DNA of 34,265 nucleotides. Source: Paracoccaceae bacterium (lineage in GTDB: Bacteria; Pseudomonadota; Alphaproteobacteria; Rhodobacterales; Rhodobacteraceae). A model generated the notes under the pieces. That model had not been told where the DNA came from, searched no databases, and worked only from the letters and a program-made list of their open reading frames with translations. The translations under genes were made by a program, and so were the position numbers. The stretch lies in assembly GCA_027489355.1 (NCBI GenBank), contig JAIXZY010000031.1, positions 1 through 34,265 on the forward strand, given 5' to 3'. Of this stretch, positions 1 to 8,110 are shown piece after piece; positions within the stretch are counted from its first letter, which is position 1; each line of letters opens with the position of its first letter.

Positions 1-128
1 GCTGGATCATCGAGGTCGTCGACGGCCTGGCCCAGAACGGCGAAGACGGCAACGCCGCCGTCGAGGCCAAGGTCAAGGCCGAGGTCGAAGCCCTGTGCGC
101 CCGCTTCCCGATCTATCCGACCCTGTAG
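1..128 (+). CDS. glyA: Serine hydroxymethyltransferase, C-terminal end (partial)
   Basis: Only the last 41 codons are in the window, read from base 3 to a TAG at 126-128. The peptide ends WIIEVVDGLAQNGEDGN...ARFPIYPTL, which matches the C-terminal tail of GlyA as I remember it from Rhodobacter-type organisms. GlyA is the PLP enzyme that interconverts serine and glycine while charging tetrahydrofolate with a one-carbon unit. That unit feeds purine synthesis, which is also represented nearby by purM-purN. The active-site part lies upstream of the window. The stop codon is only 4 nt from the 3' end of the convergent tRNA gene. The identification rests on a short tail, so it is likely but not certain. 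Confidence 0.8.
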   Translation, partial: WIIEVVDGLAQNGEDGNAAVEAKVKAEVEALCARFPIYPTL

Positions 129-132
129 GGAA

Positions 133-209
133 TGGTAGGCCCGGAGGGACTCGAACCCCCAGCCAAGGCGTTATGAGCGCCCTGCTCTAACCAATTGAGC
201 TACAGGCCC
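133..209 (-). tRNA. tRNA with CAU anticodon, probably tRNA-Ile2 (lysidine-modified)
   Basis: A complete 77-nt cloverleaf can be folded on the minus strand. It has an acceptor stem starting GGGCCTG, a D stem GCTC/GAGC, anticodon loop CTCATAA (anticodon CAU), a 5-nt variable loop, a T arm with TTCGAGT, and an encoded CCA end. CAU is used by initiator Met, elongator Met and the minor Ile tRNA, whose C34 becomes lysidine through TilS and then reads AUA. The CTCATAA loop followed by the CTTGG-type variable region resembles E. coli ileX and alphaproteobacterial tRNA-Ile2 more than elongator tRNA-Met, and an initiator-type anticodon stem is absent. Automated pipelines often label such genes tRNA-Met. 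The acceptor stem contains G-U pairs at 1-72 and 6-67. Confidence 0.9.
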
Positions 210-220
210 GTAGCGGCTTC

Positions 221-248
221 TGCCTAGCAGACCAGCGGCGCGGGTCAA
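221..248 (-). promoter_or_regulatory. Putative tRNA promoter
   Basis: Upstream of the tRNA on the minus strand there is a -35-like TTGACC (243-248), a 16-nt spacer and a -10-like TAGGCA (221-226). A start about 7 nt downstream would place the transcript end just before the mature tRNA. The -35 is good and the -10 is weak. Confidence 0.4.
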
Positions 249-326
249 GTCAAAGCCCGGCTTGAGATATGCGGAAGGGCTGATAAGATCACATGCAAGA
301 GAACGAATAAACAGCGAGGGACTGCC

Positions 327-581
327 ATGCTGAAGACCATCTCCACCGCGTTCGCCTGGGCAGGAGCCTGGGCAGCAACCACTGCCGTCGTGTGGGCCGG
401 GACCGCCCCGCCGCCTCCGCCGCCGGCCGCCGACAATGACAGCGGCGGTGAGGGTCTTCTGCTTCTGGTTCTGATCGGCGCGGTGATCTTCGCGGCCGCG
501 AAGGTCAAGGCCAAGCCGGTGGAAGAGGGTGCGCCCGAGATCGTCGATGCCGAGGACGGCGCCGGGACCGGCAAGTACTGA
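327..581 (+). CDS. Small secreted or membrane protein of unknown function
   Basis: An 84-residue protein I do not recognise. Residues 1-25 look like a signal peptide or signal anchor: a basic start MLKT, a hydrophobic Ala/Trp-rich core and an AWA/WAG cleavage-like end. A run of six prolines and a Gly/Asp/Ser linker follow, then a second hydrophobic segment GLLLLVLIGAVIFAAA at about residues 43-58 and a short charged tail rich in Lys, Glu and Asp. This layout suggests a one-pass membrane protein with a small cytoplasmic tail after signal removal. A GAGGG sequence sits a few bases before the ATG. It ends 3 nt from the stop of the convergent hydroxylase gene. Function unknown; I am fairly confident that it is translated. 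Confidence 0.6.
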   Translation: MLKTISTAFAWAGAWAATTAVVWAGTAPPPPPPAADNDSGGEGLLLLVLIGAVIFAAAKVKAKPVEEGAPEIVDAEDGAGTGKY

Positions 582-584
582 CCG

Positions 585-1487
585 TCAGCCCGACATGAAC
601 ATCCGGCGGACCGGGTCCCACAGCATCGGCCCGATCCGCTGGGACATCAGCGGCCGCTCCTCCGGCTCGGTCAGGCCGAAGGTCAGCCGCTCGTCGCCCC
701 GGATCACGTAAAGCGTGCCGAACAGCCAGTCCCAGACCGCCAGCGAGTTTCCCAGGTTCTTGCCGTAATGCGCGGGGTCCGTGCTGTGGTGGATCTGGTG
801 CTGGGTGGGAGAGATCACGATCCGCTCCAGCACCGGGCCATAGCTTAACCAGACATGCGAATGGTGCAGCGCCGCAAGGCCCGCATTCGCAAGCACGATG
901 AAGAGGTTGATCCCGGCGATCTCGGACACCGCAAGGTCCTCGGACGCGGCCCCGAGCAGCAGGCCCTGGCAAAGGCCGACGAACCCCGCCACGCCCCAGC
1001 CGGTCAGCAGAAGCGACAGCGGGTGCTGGCGATAGGTGGTAAAGGGCGTCATCACCTCGGCACTGTGATGGACGGCATGGAGCGGCCAGATGACGCGGAA
1101 GCGGTGGAAGAAACGGTGCATCCAATAAAGCGCGAAGTCCGACGGCAGCCAGAGAAGGAAGGCCAGCGCCACCGGCCCCAGGCTGTCCTTCGGCAGCAGG
1201 GCAGGGACCGGACCCGTCACCCCCTCCGCAACGACCGTGGTCAATGCCACGCCGCTGAAGACGCCCAGCACGGCCAGGATGCGGCCCAGCAGGAAAAGCT
1301 GCAGGTCGATGAAATGCGACGGATGGCTCCAGATTCGGGCGGGCAGCAGCCAGCGCCAGAAGCCCTGACCCTCGCCGCGCTTGCGATGGACCCACCAGGC
1401 CGCCAGCGCCGCCAGGGCCAGATAGGCGGGGGCCGTCACCAGCCCCGGGCCGAACAGCACCTCATAAACGAACCGGACCTGATCCAC
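585..1487 (-). CDS. Sterol desaturase / fatty acid hydroxylase family membrane protein
   Basis: A 300-residue integral membrane protein with the histidine clusters of the fatty acid hydroxylase superfamily: HRFFH at 124-128, HAVHH at 137-141, His155, HHSH near 208-211 and HQIHH at 230-234. In this family these histidines bind two iron atoms that use O2 to hydroxylate or desaturate a lipid or other hydrophobic substrate. Hydrophobic helices at about 18-35, 62-85, 103-122 and 160-205 frame them. I chose the GTG at 1487 as start because an AAGGGGGTGG sequence precedes it; the open frame continues upstream to 1583 without similar support. Bacterial members act on varied substrates (sterols, carotenoids, sphingolipids, alkylglycerols), and nothing nearby points to one. 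It is divergent from purM across about 119 nt. Confidence 0.85.
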   Translation of the reverse strand: MDQVRFVYEVLFGPGLVTAPAYLALAALAAWWVHRKRGEGQGFWRWLLPARIWSHPSHFIDLQLFLLGRILAVLGVFSGVALTTVVAEGVTGPVPALLPKDSLGPVALAFLLWLPSDFALYWMHRFFHRFRVIWPLHAVHHSAEVMTPFTTYRQHPLSLLLTGWGVAGFVGLCQGLLLGAASEDLAVSEIAGINLFIVLANAGLAALHHSHVWLSYGPVLERIVISPTQHQIHHSTDPAHYGKNLGNSLAVWDWLFGTLYVIRGDERLTFGLTEPEERPLMSQRIGPMLWDPVRRMFMSG

Positions 1488-1606
1488 CCCCACCCCCTTG
1501 GCTGACCGCAGCCAACAGGTGCGGCGAAATCCCGTCAAGCCCACAGTTGCCGCCGCAGGGCATCTGGTGTAGCGGACGGGCAAATGGCTGGATGAGGGAT
1601 GCGAAG

Positions 1607-2653
1607 ATGGCGACGGGGCACAACGGTCTGACCTATGCCGATGCGGGCGTGGACATCGACGCCGGGAACGCCCTTGTCGACCGGATCAAGCCCGCCGCCA
1701 AGTCCACCACCCGAAGCGGAGTGATGGGCGGCCTTGGCGGCTTTGGCGCGCTTTTCGACCTCAAAGCGGCTGGCTACCAGGACCCGATCCTTGTGGCCGC
1801 AACCGACGGCGTCGGCACCAAGCTCCGCATCGCCATCGACACCGGTCACGTCGACACGATCGGCGTCGACCTTGTCGCCATGTGCGTCAATGACCTCGTC
1901 TGCCAGGGCGCGGAGCCGCTCTTCTTCCTCGACTACTTCGCCACCGGCAAGCTGGAGGTCGAGGAAGCCACCCGCATCATCACCGGTATCGCCAAGGGCT
2001 GCGCCGACAGTGGCTGCGCGCTGATCGGGGGCGAGACGGCCGAGATGCCCGGCATGTACCACAAGGGCGACTTCGACCTTGCCGGGTTCGCCGTCGGCGC
2101 GATGGAACGCGGCCAGGACCTGCCGCGCGACGTGCAGAAGGGCGACGTTCTCCTTGGCCTCGCTTCCAGTGGTGTCCATTCCAACGGCTACAGCTTCGTC
2201 CGCAAGGTTGTCGAACTCTCGGGCCTCGGCTGGGACGCCGCCTCGCCCTTCTCCGACGGCAGCCTTGGCGAAGCCCTCCTGACCCCGACCCGCCTTTACG
2301 TGAAGCAGGCCCTCGCCGCCGTCCGCGCGGGCGGGGTCCACGGCCTGGCCCACATCACCGGCGGCGGGCTGACCGAAAACCCGCCGCGCGTCCTGCCCGA
2401 AGGCCTCGCCTGCGAGATCGACCTTGGCTCGTGGCAACTGCCGCCGGTCTTCCGCTGGCTCGCCACCACCGCGAACATGTCGGAGCCGGAGCTTCTCAAG
2501 ACCTTCAACTGCGGCATCGGCATGATCCTCGTCGTCGCCGAGGACCGGGCCGAGGCGCTGACCGACCTGCTCAAGGCCGAAGGCGAGACCGTGACCCGCA
2601 TGGGTCGCATCGTCGAAGGGCAGGGGGTCATCTACAAGGGCAAGCTCCTGTGA
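1607..2653 (+). CDS. purM: Phosphoribosylformylglycinamidine cyclo-ligase (AIR synthetase)
   Basis: A 348-residue protein of standard PurM length. It catalyses the ATP-dependent ring closure of FGAM to aminoimidazole ribonucleotide, the fifth step of purine synthesis, in the cytoplasm. Family signatures are clear: [15 protein letters not shown] near the N-terminus, [12 protein letters not shown] at 62-73, the [17 protein letters not shown] metal/ATP segment near 86-97, [11 protein letters not shown], and [10 protein letters not shown]. The ATG at 1607 is chosen because GAGGG lies 8 nt upstream; the open frame reaches further up to 1547 without an obvious ribosome site. The TGA stop overlaps the GTG start of purN (GTGA), so the two are translationally coupled. 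Confidence 0.97.
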   Translation: MATGHNGLTYADAGVDIDAGNALVDRIKPAAKSTTRSGVMGGLGGFGALFDLKAAGYQDPILVAATDGVGTKLRIAIDTGHVDTIGVDLVAMCVNDLVCQGAEPLFFLDYFATGKLEVEEATRIITGIAKGCADSGCALIGGETAEMPGMYHKGDFDLAGFAVGAMERGQDLPRDVQKGDVLLGLASSGVHSNGYSFVRKVVELSGLGWDAASPFSDGSLGEALLTPTRLYVKQALAAVRAGGVHGLAHITGGGLTENPPRVLPEGLACEIDLGSWQLPPVFRWLATTANMSEPELLKTFNCGIGMILVVAEDRAEALTDLLKAEGETVTRMGRIVEGQGVIYKGKLL

Positions 2654-3234
2654 AGCGCGTCGCCATCCTGATTTCCGGGGGTGGCTCGAACATGCTGGCG
2701 CTGGTTCGCGACATTGGGCAGGGCGGTTATGCAACGCCCGTCCTTGTCGCCTCCAACGACCCCGAGGCGAAAGGGCTGGAGAAGGCCGCGGCCCAAGGCA
2801 TCCCCACGGCCGCCGTCGACCATCGCGCCTTTCCCAATCGCGAGTCTTTCGAGGCCGCCCTTGCCGAAAAGATCGACGCCGCCCAGCCGGACATCCTCTG
2901 CCTCGCGGGCTTCATGCGCATCCTGACCCCGGGCTTCATCCGCCGCTACGAGGGGCGGATGCTGAACATCCACCCCTCGCTCCTGCCGAAATACCCCGGC
3001 CTCCACACCCATGCCCGCGCCCTTGCGGCAGGGGACCGGGAGGCGGGTTGCACCGTCCACGAAGTCACCGCCGACCTCGACGCCGGTCCGATCCTAGGCC
3101 AGGCCCGCGTCCCCGTCCTGCCCGGCGATACCGAGAACAGCCTCGCCGCCCGCGTCCTGACGGTCGAACACCAGCTCTACCCACAGGTCCTCCGCCGCTT
3201 CGCCGCCGGGGACCGGACGCCCATCCTACTCTGA
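2650..3234 (+). CDS. purN: Phosphoribosylglycinamide formyltransferase
   Basis: A 194-residue enzyme that transfers a formyl group from 10-formyl-THF to glycinamide ribonucleotide, step three of purine synthesis. The phosphate-binding ISGGGSN loop is at residues 8-14. The catalytic triad of the family is in place with the classic E. coli numbering: Asn106 and His108 in [12 protein letters not shown] and Asp144 in [11 protein letters not shown]. The start is the GTG at 2650 overlapping the purM stop, which gives a normal N-terminus [11 protein letters not shown]. Its 3' end overlaps the convergent YbaN-type gene by 9 bases. Co-transcription with purM is the common arrangement in proteobacteria. 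Confidence 0.97.
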   Translation: MKRVAILISGGGSNMLALVRDIGQGGYATPVLVASNDPEAKGLEKAAAQGIPTAAVDHRAFPNRESFEAALAEKIDAAQPDILCLAGFMRILTPGFIRRYEGRMLNIHPSLLPKYPGLHTHARALAAGDREAGCTVHEVTADLDAGPILGQARVPVLPGDTENSLAARVLTVEHQLYPQVLRRFAAGDRTPILL

Positions 3235-3588
3235 CGGCCCGTCTGGCCGGGTCAGGACGAAGGCCGCACCGATCCCGATCAGCACCGTCTGCACGATCAG
3301 CGCGCTCCAGGGCAGGCCAACCAGCAGGGACACCCCCCAGACCGCCGCCATGCTGCCCACCGCCAGCCGCTTGGCCTTGCGCGAGATCGCCCCGTTCTCC
3401 TCCCAGTTCCGGATGGGTGGGCCGAAGACCGGATGGCCCAGCAACCACTGATGCAGCCGGGGCGAGGACTTGGCAAAGCACCCCGCCGCAAGCAGCAGGA
3501 AGGGCGTCGTCGGCAGGACCGGCAACACCACGCCCAGAAGCCCCAGCCCCAGGAACAGCCCGCCCAACGCCAGCCACAGACCCCGCAT
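3226..3588 (-). CDS. YbaN/DUF454 family inner-membrane protein
   Basis: A 120-residue protein with the DUF454 pattern: an N-terminal hydrophobic hairpin (LGGLFLGLGLLGVVLPVLP, then TTPFLLLAAGCFAKSSP), a soluble middle with HQWLLGHPVFGPPIRNWEENGAISRKAKRLA-type sequence, and a C-terminal pair of hydrophobic segments. Members are inner-membrane proteins of unclear function; E. coli YbaN is the reference. I took the ATG at 3588 because a GAGGGCGGG sequence lies directly upstream; an open frame continues to 3630. The last 9 bases overlap the end of purN on the other strand, so neither gene can have a private terminator in between. Confidence 0.85.
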   Translation of the reverse strand: MRGLWLALGGLFLGLGLLGVVLPVLPTTPFLLLAAGCFAKSSPRLHQWLLGHPVFGPPIRNWEENGAISRKAKRLAVGSMAAVWGVSLLVGLPWSALIVQTVLIGIGAAFVLTRPDGPSE

Positions 3589-3718
3589 CCCGCCCTCCGC
3601 GCAACGCGGCCAGCAAGGCACGCCTGCCACGGAACCTCAACCCCGGCCCTTTCCTTTTGGCTCCGCCACGCCTATAGGCGCTTTAGGGCGGGATGACCCC
3701 GCAGACGAAAGGCGGCAC

Positions 3719-4873
3719 ATGCGTACGATCACCACGACCGAAGACCTCGCGGCCTACTGCGACCTCGCCAAGTCCCAGCCCTTCGTCACCATCGACACCG
3801 AGTTCCTGCGCGAACGCACCTACTGGTCCAAGCTCTGCCTGATCCAGATGGCGCTGCCCGGCGCGGGCGAAGCGGTCCTGATCGACCCGATCGAGGGGCC
3901 AGAGATGTCGATGGAGCCGCTCTACGACCTCTTCCGGCACGAGGCGACCGTCAAGGTCTTCCACGCCGCCCGGCAGGACCTGGAAATCTTCTTCGTCGAA
4001 GGCGGCGTCTTCCCGAAACCCCTGTTCGACACCCAGGTCGCGGCCATGGTCTGCGGCTTCGGCGAACAGGTGGGCTACGAGACGCTGGTCAAGCGCATCG
4101 CCAAGGCGAACCTCGACAAGACCTCGCGCTTCACCGACTGGTCGCGCCGGCCCCTGTCCGAGGCGCAGAAGGACTACGCCATCGCCGACGTGACCCACCT
4201 GCGGGTGATCTACGAATTCCTCGCTGCGCAGCTGCGGAAGAACGGCCGCGCCGACTGGGTGGCCGAGGAACTGGCGCTTCTCACCGACCCCGCTACCTAC
4301 ACCGTCAATCCTGACGAGGCCTGGCAGCGGATCAAGACCCGCACCACCTCGGGCCGCTTCCTGGCCGTCGTCAAGGCGCTGGCCCGCTTCCGCGAATCCT
4401 ATGCCCAGTCCCAAAACGTCCCGCGCAGCCGCGTGATGAAGGACGATGCGCTTCTCGAACTCGCCTCCACCCGGCCCACCAGCGCCGAGGAGTTGGGCCG
4501 GTCGCGCCTGCTTCTGCGCGAAGGCCGCAAACCCGAGATCGCCGACGGCATCCTCGCTGCGGTGAAGGAAGGGCTGGAGATGAAGCCCGAGGATATGCCG
4601 AAGATCGACCATTCGCGCGAACAGATGCAGGTGAACCCCGCCCTTGCCGACCTCCTCCGCGTGCTTCTCAAGGCCAAGTCCGAATCCCTCGGCGTCGCGC
4701 CCCGGCTGATCGCCTCCTCCTCCGAACTCGACCAGATCGCTGCCGGCGACCGCGACGTCCCGGCGCTGAACGGCTGGCGACGCGAGGCCTTCGGCGACGA
4801 CGCCATGCGCCTCTGCAAGGGCGAGATCGCACTGTCCGCCAAAGGCAACGAGGTCCGGGTCGTCCACCTCTGA
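3719..4873 (+). CDS. rnd: Ribonuclease D
   Basis: A 384-residue DEDDy-type 3'-5' exoribonuclease that trims tRNA precursors and other small RNAs. The exonuclease residues are visible: Asp26 and Glu28 in FVTIDTEFL, Asp87 in HAARQDLEIFF, and Tyr153 and Asp157 in DYAIADVTHL. The HRDC RNA-binding domain follows at about 205-285, and a C-terminal region ends GNEVRVVHL. Length and order match bacterial RNase D. The ATG at 3719 follows an AAAGGCGG stretch; the frame is open far upstream, but that part is proline-rich low-quality sequence. It stands alone, with the next gene convergent. Confidence 0.96.
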   Translation: MRTITTTEDLAAYCDLAKSQPFVTIDTEFLRERTYWSKLCLIQMALPGAGEAVLIDPIEGPEMSMEPLYDLFRHEATVKVFHAARQDLEIFFVEGGVFPKPLFDTQVAAMVCGFGEQVGYETLVKRIAKANLDKTSRFTDWSRRPLSEAQKDYAIADVTHLRVIYEFLAAQLRKNGRADWVAEELALLTDPATYTVNPDEAWQRIKTRTTSGRFLAVVKALARFRESYAQSQNVPRSRVMKDDALLELASTRPTSAEELGRSRLLLREGRKPEIADGILAAVKEGLEMKPEDMPKIDHSREQMQVNPALADLLRVLLKAKSESLGVAPRLIASSSELDQIAAGDRDVPALNGWRREAFGDDAMRLCKGEIALSAKGNEVRVVHL

Positions 4874-4875
4874 CC

Positions 4876-4943
4876 CCGGACTTTTCGAAAAGTCCGGACC
4901 GGAGCCTTCAAAGGCTCCGATGCGATTTCTTCGAAGAAATCGC
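4876..4943. terminator. Cluster of three consecutive perfect or near-perfect palindromes
   Basis: Three hairpins lie head to tail between the convergent rnd and lipoprotein genes. 4876-4897 is a perfect 22-bp palindrome with half-site CCGGACTTTTC. 4900-4919 has arms CGGAGCCTT and AAGGCTCCG around CA. 4922-4943 is a perfect 22-bp palindrome with half-site GCGATTTCTTC. Each is separated from the next by exactly 2 nt. They fill almost the whole 71-nt gap. The first has an internal T run and A run, and together they could act as a two-way terminator. The regular spacing and perfect symmetry also look like a dispersed repeat element. Confidence 0.65.
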
Positions 4944-4944
4944 C

Positions 4945-5403
4945 CTACCGTCGTGCCGACCGCGCGTTCTGCGCGCCCTGCACCACGATCTCGCGCACAT
5001 TCTGCAGCTTCACGTCCGAAATGTAGATGGCCACGTCGATCTCGCGCGACTGTTGCGTGTTGACGTCCGTCTGGCCCGTCGGCGGCATCAGTCGGAACTC
5101 GTAGACCAGAACGCCAGTCTCATCCACATCCCGCGCCACCAGCTCGGCATCCCACCAGCCCTGGGTCGGCGTGACGCCCCGCGCGCGCACCACCGCGCCG
5201 CCGGGGATCGGCTCGACGTTCAGCGACAGCACCGTGTCGACCAGCGGTCGCGCGTCGCTGCCTTCCTTGGGCAACACGATCGTCTCGCGCGGTTCGGACT
5301 TGCGGAACCAGTTGAACGGATTCAGCCTGCTTTGCCGGACCGCTCCGCAGCCCGCAAGGGCAAGGCCAAGGCCAAGGACGACGTGACGGCGGGAAAGGGA
5401 CAT
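4945..5403 (-). CDS. Putative lipoprotein, possibly Tat-exported
   Basis: A 152-residue protein with a lipoprotein signal: MSLSRRHVVLGLGLALAGC, where Cys19 would be lipidated. The SRR at positions 4-6 followed by a mild hydrophobic core resembles a twin-arginine signal, so Tat export is possible. The mature part includes LNPFNWFRKSE and then beta-type sequence (LNVEPIPGGAVVRARGVTPTQGWWDAELV, then VLVYEFRLMPP). I do not recognise a named domain; similar small lipoproteins are common in Rhodobacteraceae. The ATG at 5403 is preferred, with AGGA upstream; a TTG two codons earlier is less likely. It is divergent from sufE and convergent with rnd across the palindrome cluster. Confidence 0.75.
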   Translation of the reverse strand: MSLSRRHVVLGLGLALAGCGAVRQSRLNPFNWFRKSEPRETIVLPKEGSDARPLVDTVLSLNVEPIPGGAVVRARGVTPTQGWWDAELVARDVDETGVLVYEFRLMPPTGQTDVNTQQSREIDVAIYISDVKLQNVREIVVQGAQNARSARR

Positions 5404-5525
5404 GGGCAAGCTTCCTGAACGTGTGCCTCTTGGGTAGCCGATGGCACCGCGTTTGAAAAGCGCTTCTCTGGACTGGACCTTTGCCCCCGGCGGGCTTACC
5501 TCAACCCCAATCGCAGGAGCATTGC

Positions 5526-5936
5526 ATGGCCACCGCAGCCTTCGAAGAGATCGCCGAAACCTTCGACTTCCTGGACGACTGGGAAGACCGCTACCGCCAC
5601 GTCATCGAGCTGGGCAAGGCCATGCCGCCGCTGGACGACAGCTTCAAGGTCCCGGCCCTGAAGGTTCAGGGCTGCGCGAGCCAGGTCTGGCTCCGCCCGA
5701 TGATTTCGGACGGCACCTTCGACTTCCAGGGCGATTCCGACGCGATGATCGTCCGCGGCCTGATCGCCGTCCTGCACGCGCTGTATTCCGGCCTGCCGCT
5801 TGCCGAGGTCGGCAAGGTCGATGCCACCGCCGAACTCGGCCGCCTTGGCCTGAACCAACACCTTTCCAGCCAGCGATCCAACGGCCTCCGCGCCATGGTC
5901 CAGCGGATCCGCGAGGAAGCCGCTAGCCGCGCGTGA
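5526..5936 (+). CDS. sufE: Cysteine desulfurase sulfur acceptor SufE
   Basis: A 136-residue SufE protein. It takes persulfide sulfur from SufS and hands it to the SufBCD scaffold for iron-sulfur cluster assembly. The acceptor cysteine is Cys50 in KVQGCASQVW, at the position equivalent to E. coli Cys51, with the usual upstream DWEDRYRHVIELGK segment. AGGAG precedes the ATG at 5526; the frame is open further upstream to 5481 without a ribosome site. No other suf gene is in the window, so sufE is isolated here. Its last 14 bases overlap the convergent DUF427 gene. Confidence 0.96.
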   Translation: MATAAFEEIAETFDFLDDWEDRYRHVIELGKAMPPLDDSFKVPALKVQGCASQVWLRPMISDGTFDFQGDSDAMIVRGLIAVLHALYSGLPLAEVGKVDATAELGRLGLNQHLSSQRSNGLRAMVQRIREEAASRA

Positions 5937-6261
5937 CCGTGACCCGGTCGGGATAGAAGGCCAGGTGTCCCGCGATGGCGGCAACGTCCGCGATGGGGTG
6001 CTCATAGGTCCAGACCGCATTTTCCAACAACCCGTCCCCGACCCGGACCGAGTAGTAGTTGGCCTGCCCCTTCCACGGGCAGGTTGTCGTCTTCTCTGTG
6101 CGCACCAACTGCCCCATGTCGATATCCGCGCGCGGGACGTAGGTGACGGGGGGATAACTTCCTTCCTTCAGCTCAAGCGCCCGATGACTTTCGCCAAGCG
6201 CCATGCCGCCCGCAATGACGGTCACCGGCCCGGAGATGGGAGTGATGGTGATATGGGCCAT
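5923..6261 (-). CDS. DUF427 domain protein
   Basis: A 112-residue protein with the DUF427 pattern: ITPISGPVTVIAGG, then ALELKEGSYPPVTYVPRADIDM, the highly characteristic TEKTTTCPWKGQANYYSV, and AVWTYEHPIADVAAIAGHLAFYPDRV. Family members are small beta-rich cytoplasmic proteins of unproven function. GAGGAG lies 6 nt before the ATG. The gene starts 10 nt after the stop of the aminopeptidase gene on the same strand, so it is probably the last cistron of the racemase-cobT-aminopeptidase unit. No catalytic role can be read from the sequence. Confidence 0.9.
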   Translation of the reverse strand: MAHITITPISGPVTVIAGGMALGESHRALELKEGSYPPVTYVPRADIDMGQLVRTEKTTTCPWKGQANYYSVRVGDGLLENAVWTYEHPIADVAAIAGHLAFYPDRVTVTRG

Positions 6262-6271
6262 TCGTGACTCC

Positions 6272-8071
6272 TCAGATCGGGGCGCAGGCGTTCCTCAACC
6301 AGTCAAGGGTAGCGCCCGAGACGCGGTTGCCAAGCTTTTCCAGCACCTCGGCATGATAGGCATCCAGCCACCGCACTTCGGCCGGGGACAACTCCGCCCT
6401 CAGGATCAGCCGCCGGTCGAACGGGACAAAGGTCAGCGTCTCGAACGCCATCTGCGCCCGGTTGTCGCCCAGGGCAGGGGCCTCCTGCACGACGATCAGG
6501 TTTTCCAGCCGGATGCCGAAGGCGCCCTCGCGGTAGTATCCCGGCTCGTTCGAAAGGATCATCCCCGGCTCAAGCGGCACCTCGGAGACCCGCGAAATCC
6601 GCTGAGGCCCCTCGTGGACGCTGAGGAACGCCCCCACGCCATGCCCCGTTCCGTGGTCGTAGTCCTGCCCCGCGACCCACAGGTTGAACCGCGCCAGCGC
6701 GTCGATGTCCCGCCCCGGCAGCCCCTTCGGAAACCGCACTCGGCTGATCGCGATCAGCCCCTGCAGGACCCGCGTATAGCACTCCCGCGCTTCCTGCCCC
6801 GGATCGCCCACCGCCACGGTCCGGGTGATGTCCGTCGTCCCGTCAAGGTACTGCGCCCCCGAATCGACCAGCAGCAGCTCGTTCAGCTGCACCGGTCGGT
6901 TCGTCTCCTCCGTCACGCGGTAGTGCATGATCGCGCCGTTCGGTCCCGCGCCGCAGATCGTGTCGAAGCTGATGTCGTGCAGCGCATTCGTCGCCCGCCG
7001 GAATCCCTCAAGCGCCTGCACCACCGAAATCTCGGTCAGTCCGCCGCTGGGCGAGGCCTCGTCCAGCCAGCGCAGAAACTCCACCATCGCCGCCCCGTCC
7101 CGCAGATGCGCCTCCCGCGTCGCCTGGATTTCCGCCGCGTTCTTGCACGCCTTCGGCAACCGGCAGGGATCGTCGCCCCAGGCGACCTCCACCCCCGCGC
7201 CCTTCAGGATCTCCGACACCGCCAGCGGCGCCGTCGCCTTGTCCACCCTGACCGGCCCCGTCAGCCCCTTCAGCCCCTCGGAGAAACCCTCCACCGGATG
7301 CACGAGGACGTTCTCCTCCAGATGCTCCAGCACCGCCTCGTCCAGCTTGGCCGGGTTTACGAACAGATCGACCCGCGCATCGTCGTGCAGCACCGCGAAG
7401 CCGTGCAGCACCGGGTTCTTCGGCACATCCGCGCCCCGGAGGTTCAACAGCCAGCAGAGCGAATCCGGCAGCGTGATCACCGCCGCCGTCTGCCCCGCTT
7501 GCCGCAACCCCTCGGCCAACCGCGAGCGCTTGGAGGCGTGGCTTTCCCCGGCCAGTTCAACCGGATGCACGAAGGCTTTCCCGAACGGTGCCGCAGGTTG
7601 GTCCGGCCAGATCGCATCCACCGGGTTTTCCGTGACAGGCTCGACGGTTACACCCGTTCCCTCAAGCGCCGTCTGAAGTCGCGCCACCTCGTCCGCCGTG
7701 TGCAGCCAGGGATCAAACCCCACGACGCCCGCGGCAAGCTTCTCCTTCACCCAGTCGCCCGGCTTCACCTCGGGCCACGGCACAGGAGTGAACGCCGACA
7801 GATCCACCTGAGCCTTCACCTGCGTCCGATACCGCCCGTCGATGAACACGCCCGCCACGTCGGGCAGCACGATGCAGAACCCCGCCGATCCGGTGAACCC
7901 CGTCAGCCATTGCAACCGCTCGTCCCGCGCGGCCACATACTCGCCCTGATGGACATCCGCCCGCGGCACGATGAAGCCCGAGAGCCCCATCGCCCTCAAC
8001 CGGTCGCGCAGAGCTGCCAACCGCGGGGGCCCCTGATCCGGCGACGCATGGCTGTCGAAGGTCTGGAACAT
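6272..8071 (-). CDS. Xaa-Pro aminopeptidase (M24 family, three-domain type)
   Basis: A 599-residue aminopeptidase P of the long three-domain type: two creatinase-like N-terminal domains (about 15-140 and 160-305), a pita-bread M24 catalytic domain (about 312-540) and a short C-terminal extension. All five metal ligands are present: Asp403 in LLVDSGAQY, Asp414 in GTTDITRT, His477 in HGTGHGVGAF, Glu509 in LSNEPGYY and Glu523 in IRLENL. It should remove an N-terminal residue preceding proline, using two divalent metal ions, in the cytoplasm. GAGAGGAAG precedes the ATG. It lies 39 nt downstream of cobT and 10 nt upstream of the DUF427 gene, all on the minus strand. Confidence 0.95.
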   Translation of the reverse strand: MFQTFDSHASPDQGPPRLAALRDRLRAMGLSGFIVPRADVHQGEYVAARDERLQWLTGFTGSAGFCIVLPDVAGVFIDGRYRTQVKAQVDLSAFTPVPWPEVKPGDWVKEKLAAGVVGFDPWLHTADEVARLQTALEGTGVTVEPVTENPVDAIWPDQPAAPFGKAFVHPVELAGESHASKRSRLAEGLRQAGQTAAVITLPDSLCWLLNLRGADVPKNPVLHGFAVLHDDARVDLFVNPAKLDEAVLEHLEENVLVHPVEGFSEGLKGLTGPVRVDKATAPLAVSEILKGAGVEVAWGDDPCRLPKACKNAAEIQATREAHLRDGAAMVEFLRWLDEASPSGGLTEISVVQALEGFRRATNALHDISFDTICGAGPNGAIMHYRVTEETNRPVQLNELLLVDSGAQYLDGTTDITRTVAVGDPGQEARECYTRVLQGLIAISRVRFPKGLPGRDIDALARFNLWVAGQDYDHGTGHGVGAFLSVHEGPQRISRVSEVPLEPGMILSNEPGYYREGAFGIRLENLIVVQEAPALGDNRAQMAFETLTFVPFDRRLILRAELSPAEVRWLDAYHAEVLEKLGNRVSGATLDWLRNACAPI

Positions 8072-8110
8072 GCGTCTTCCTCTCGGCTCAGATACTCGAA
8101 AGGCGACCGG

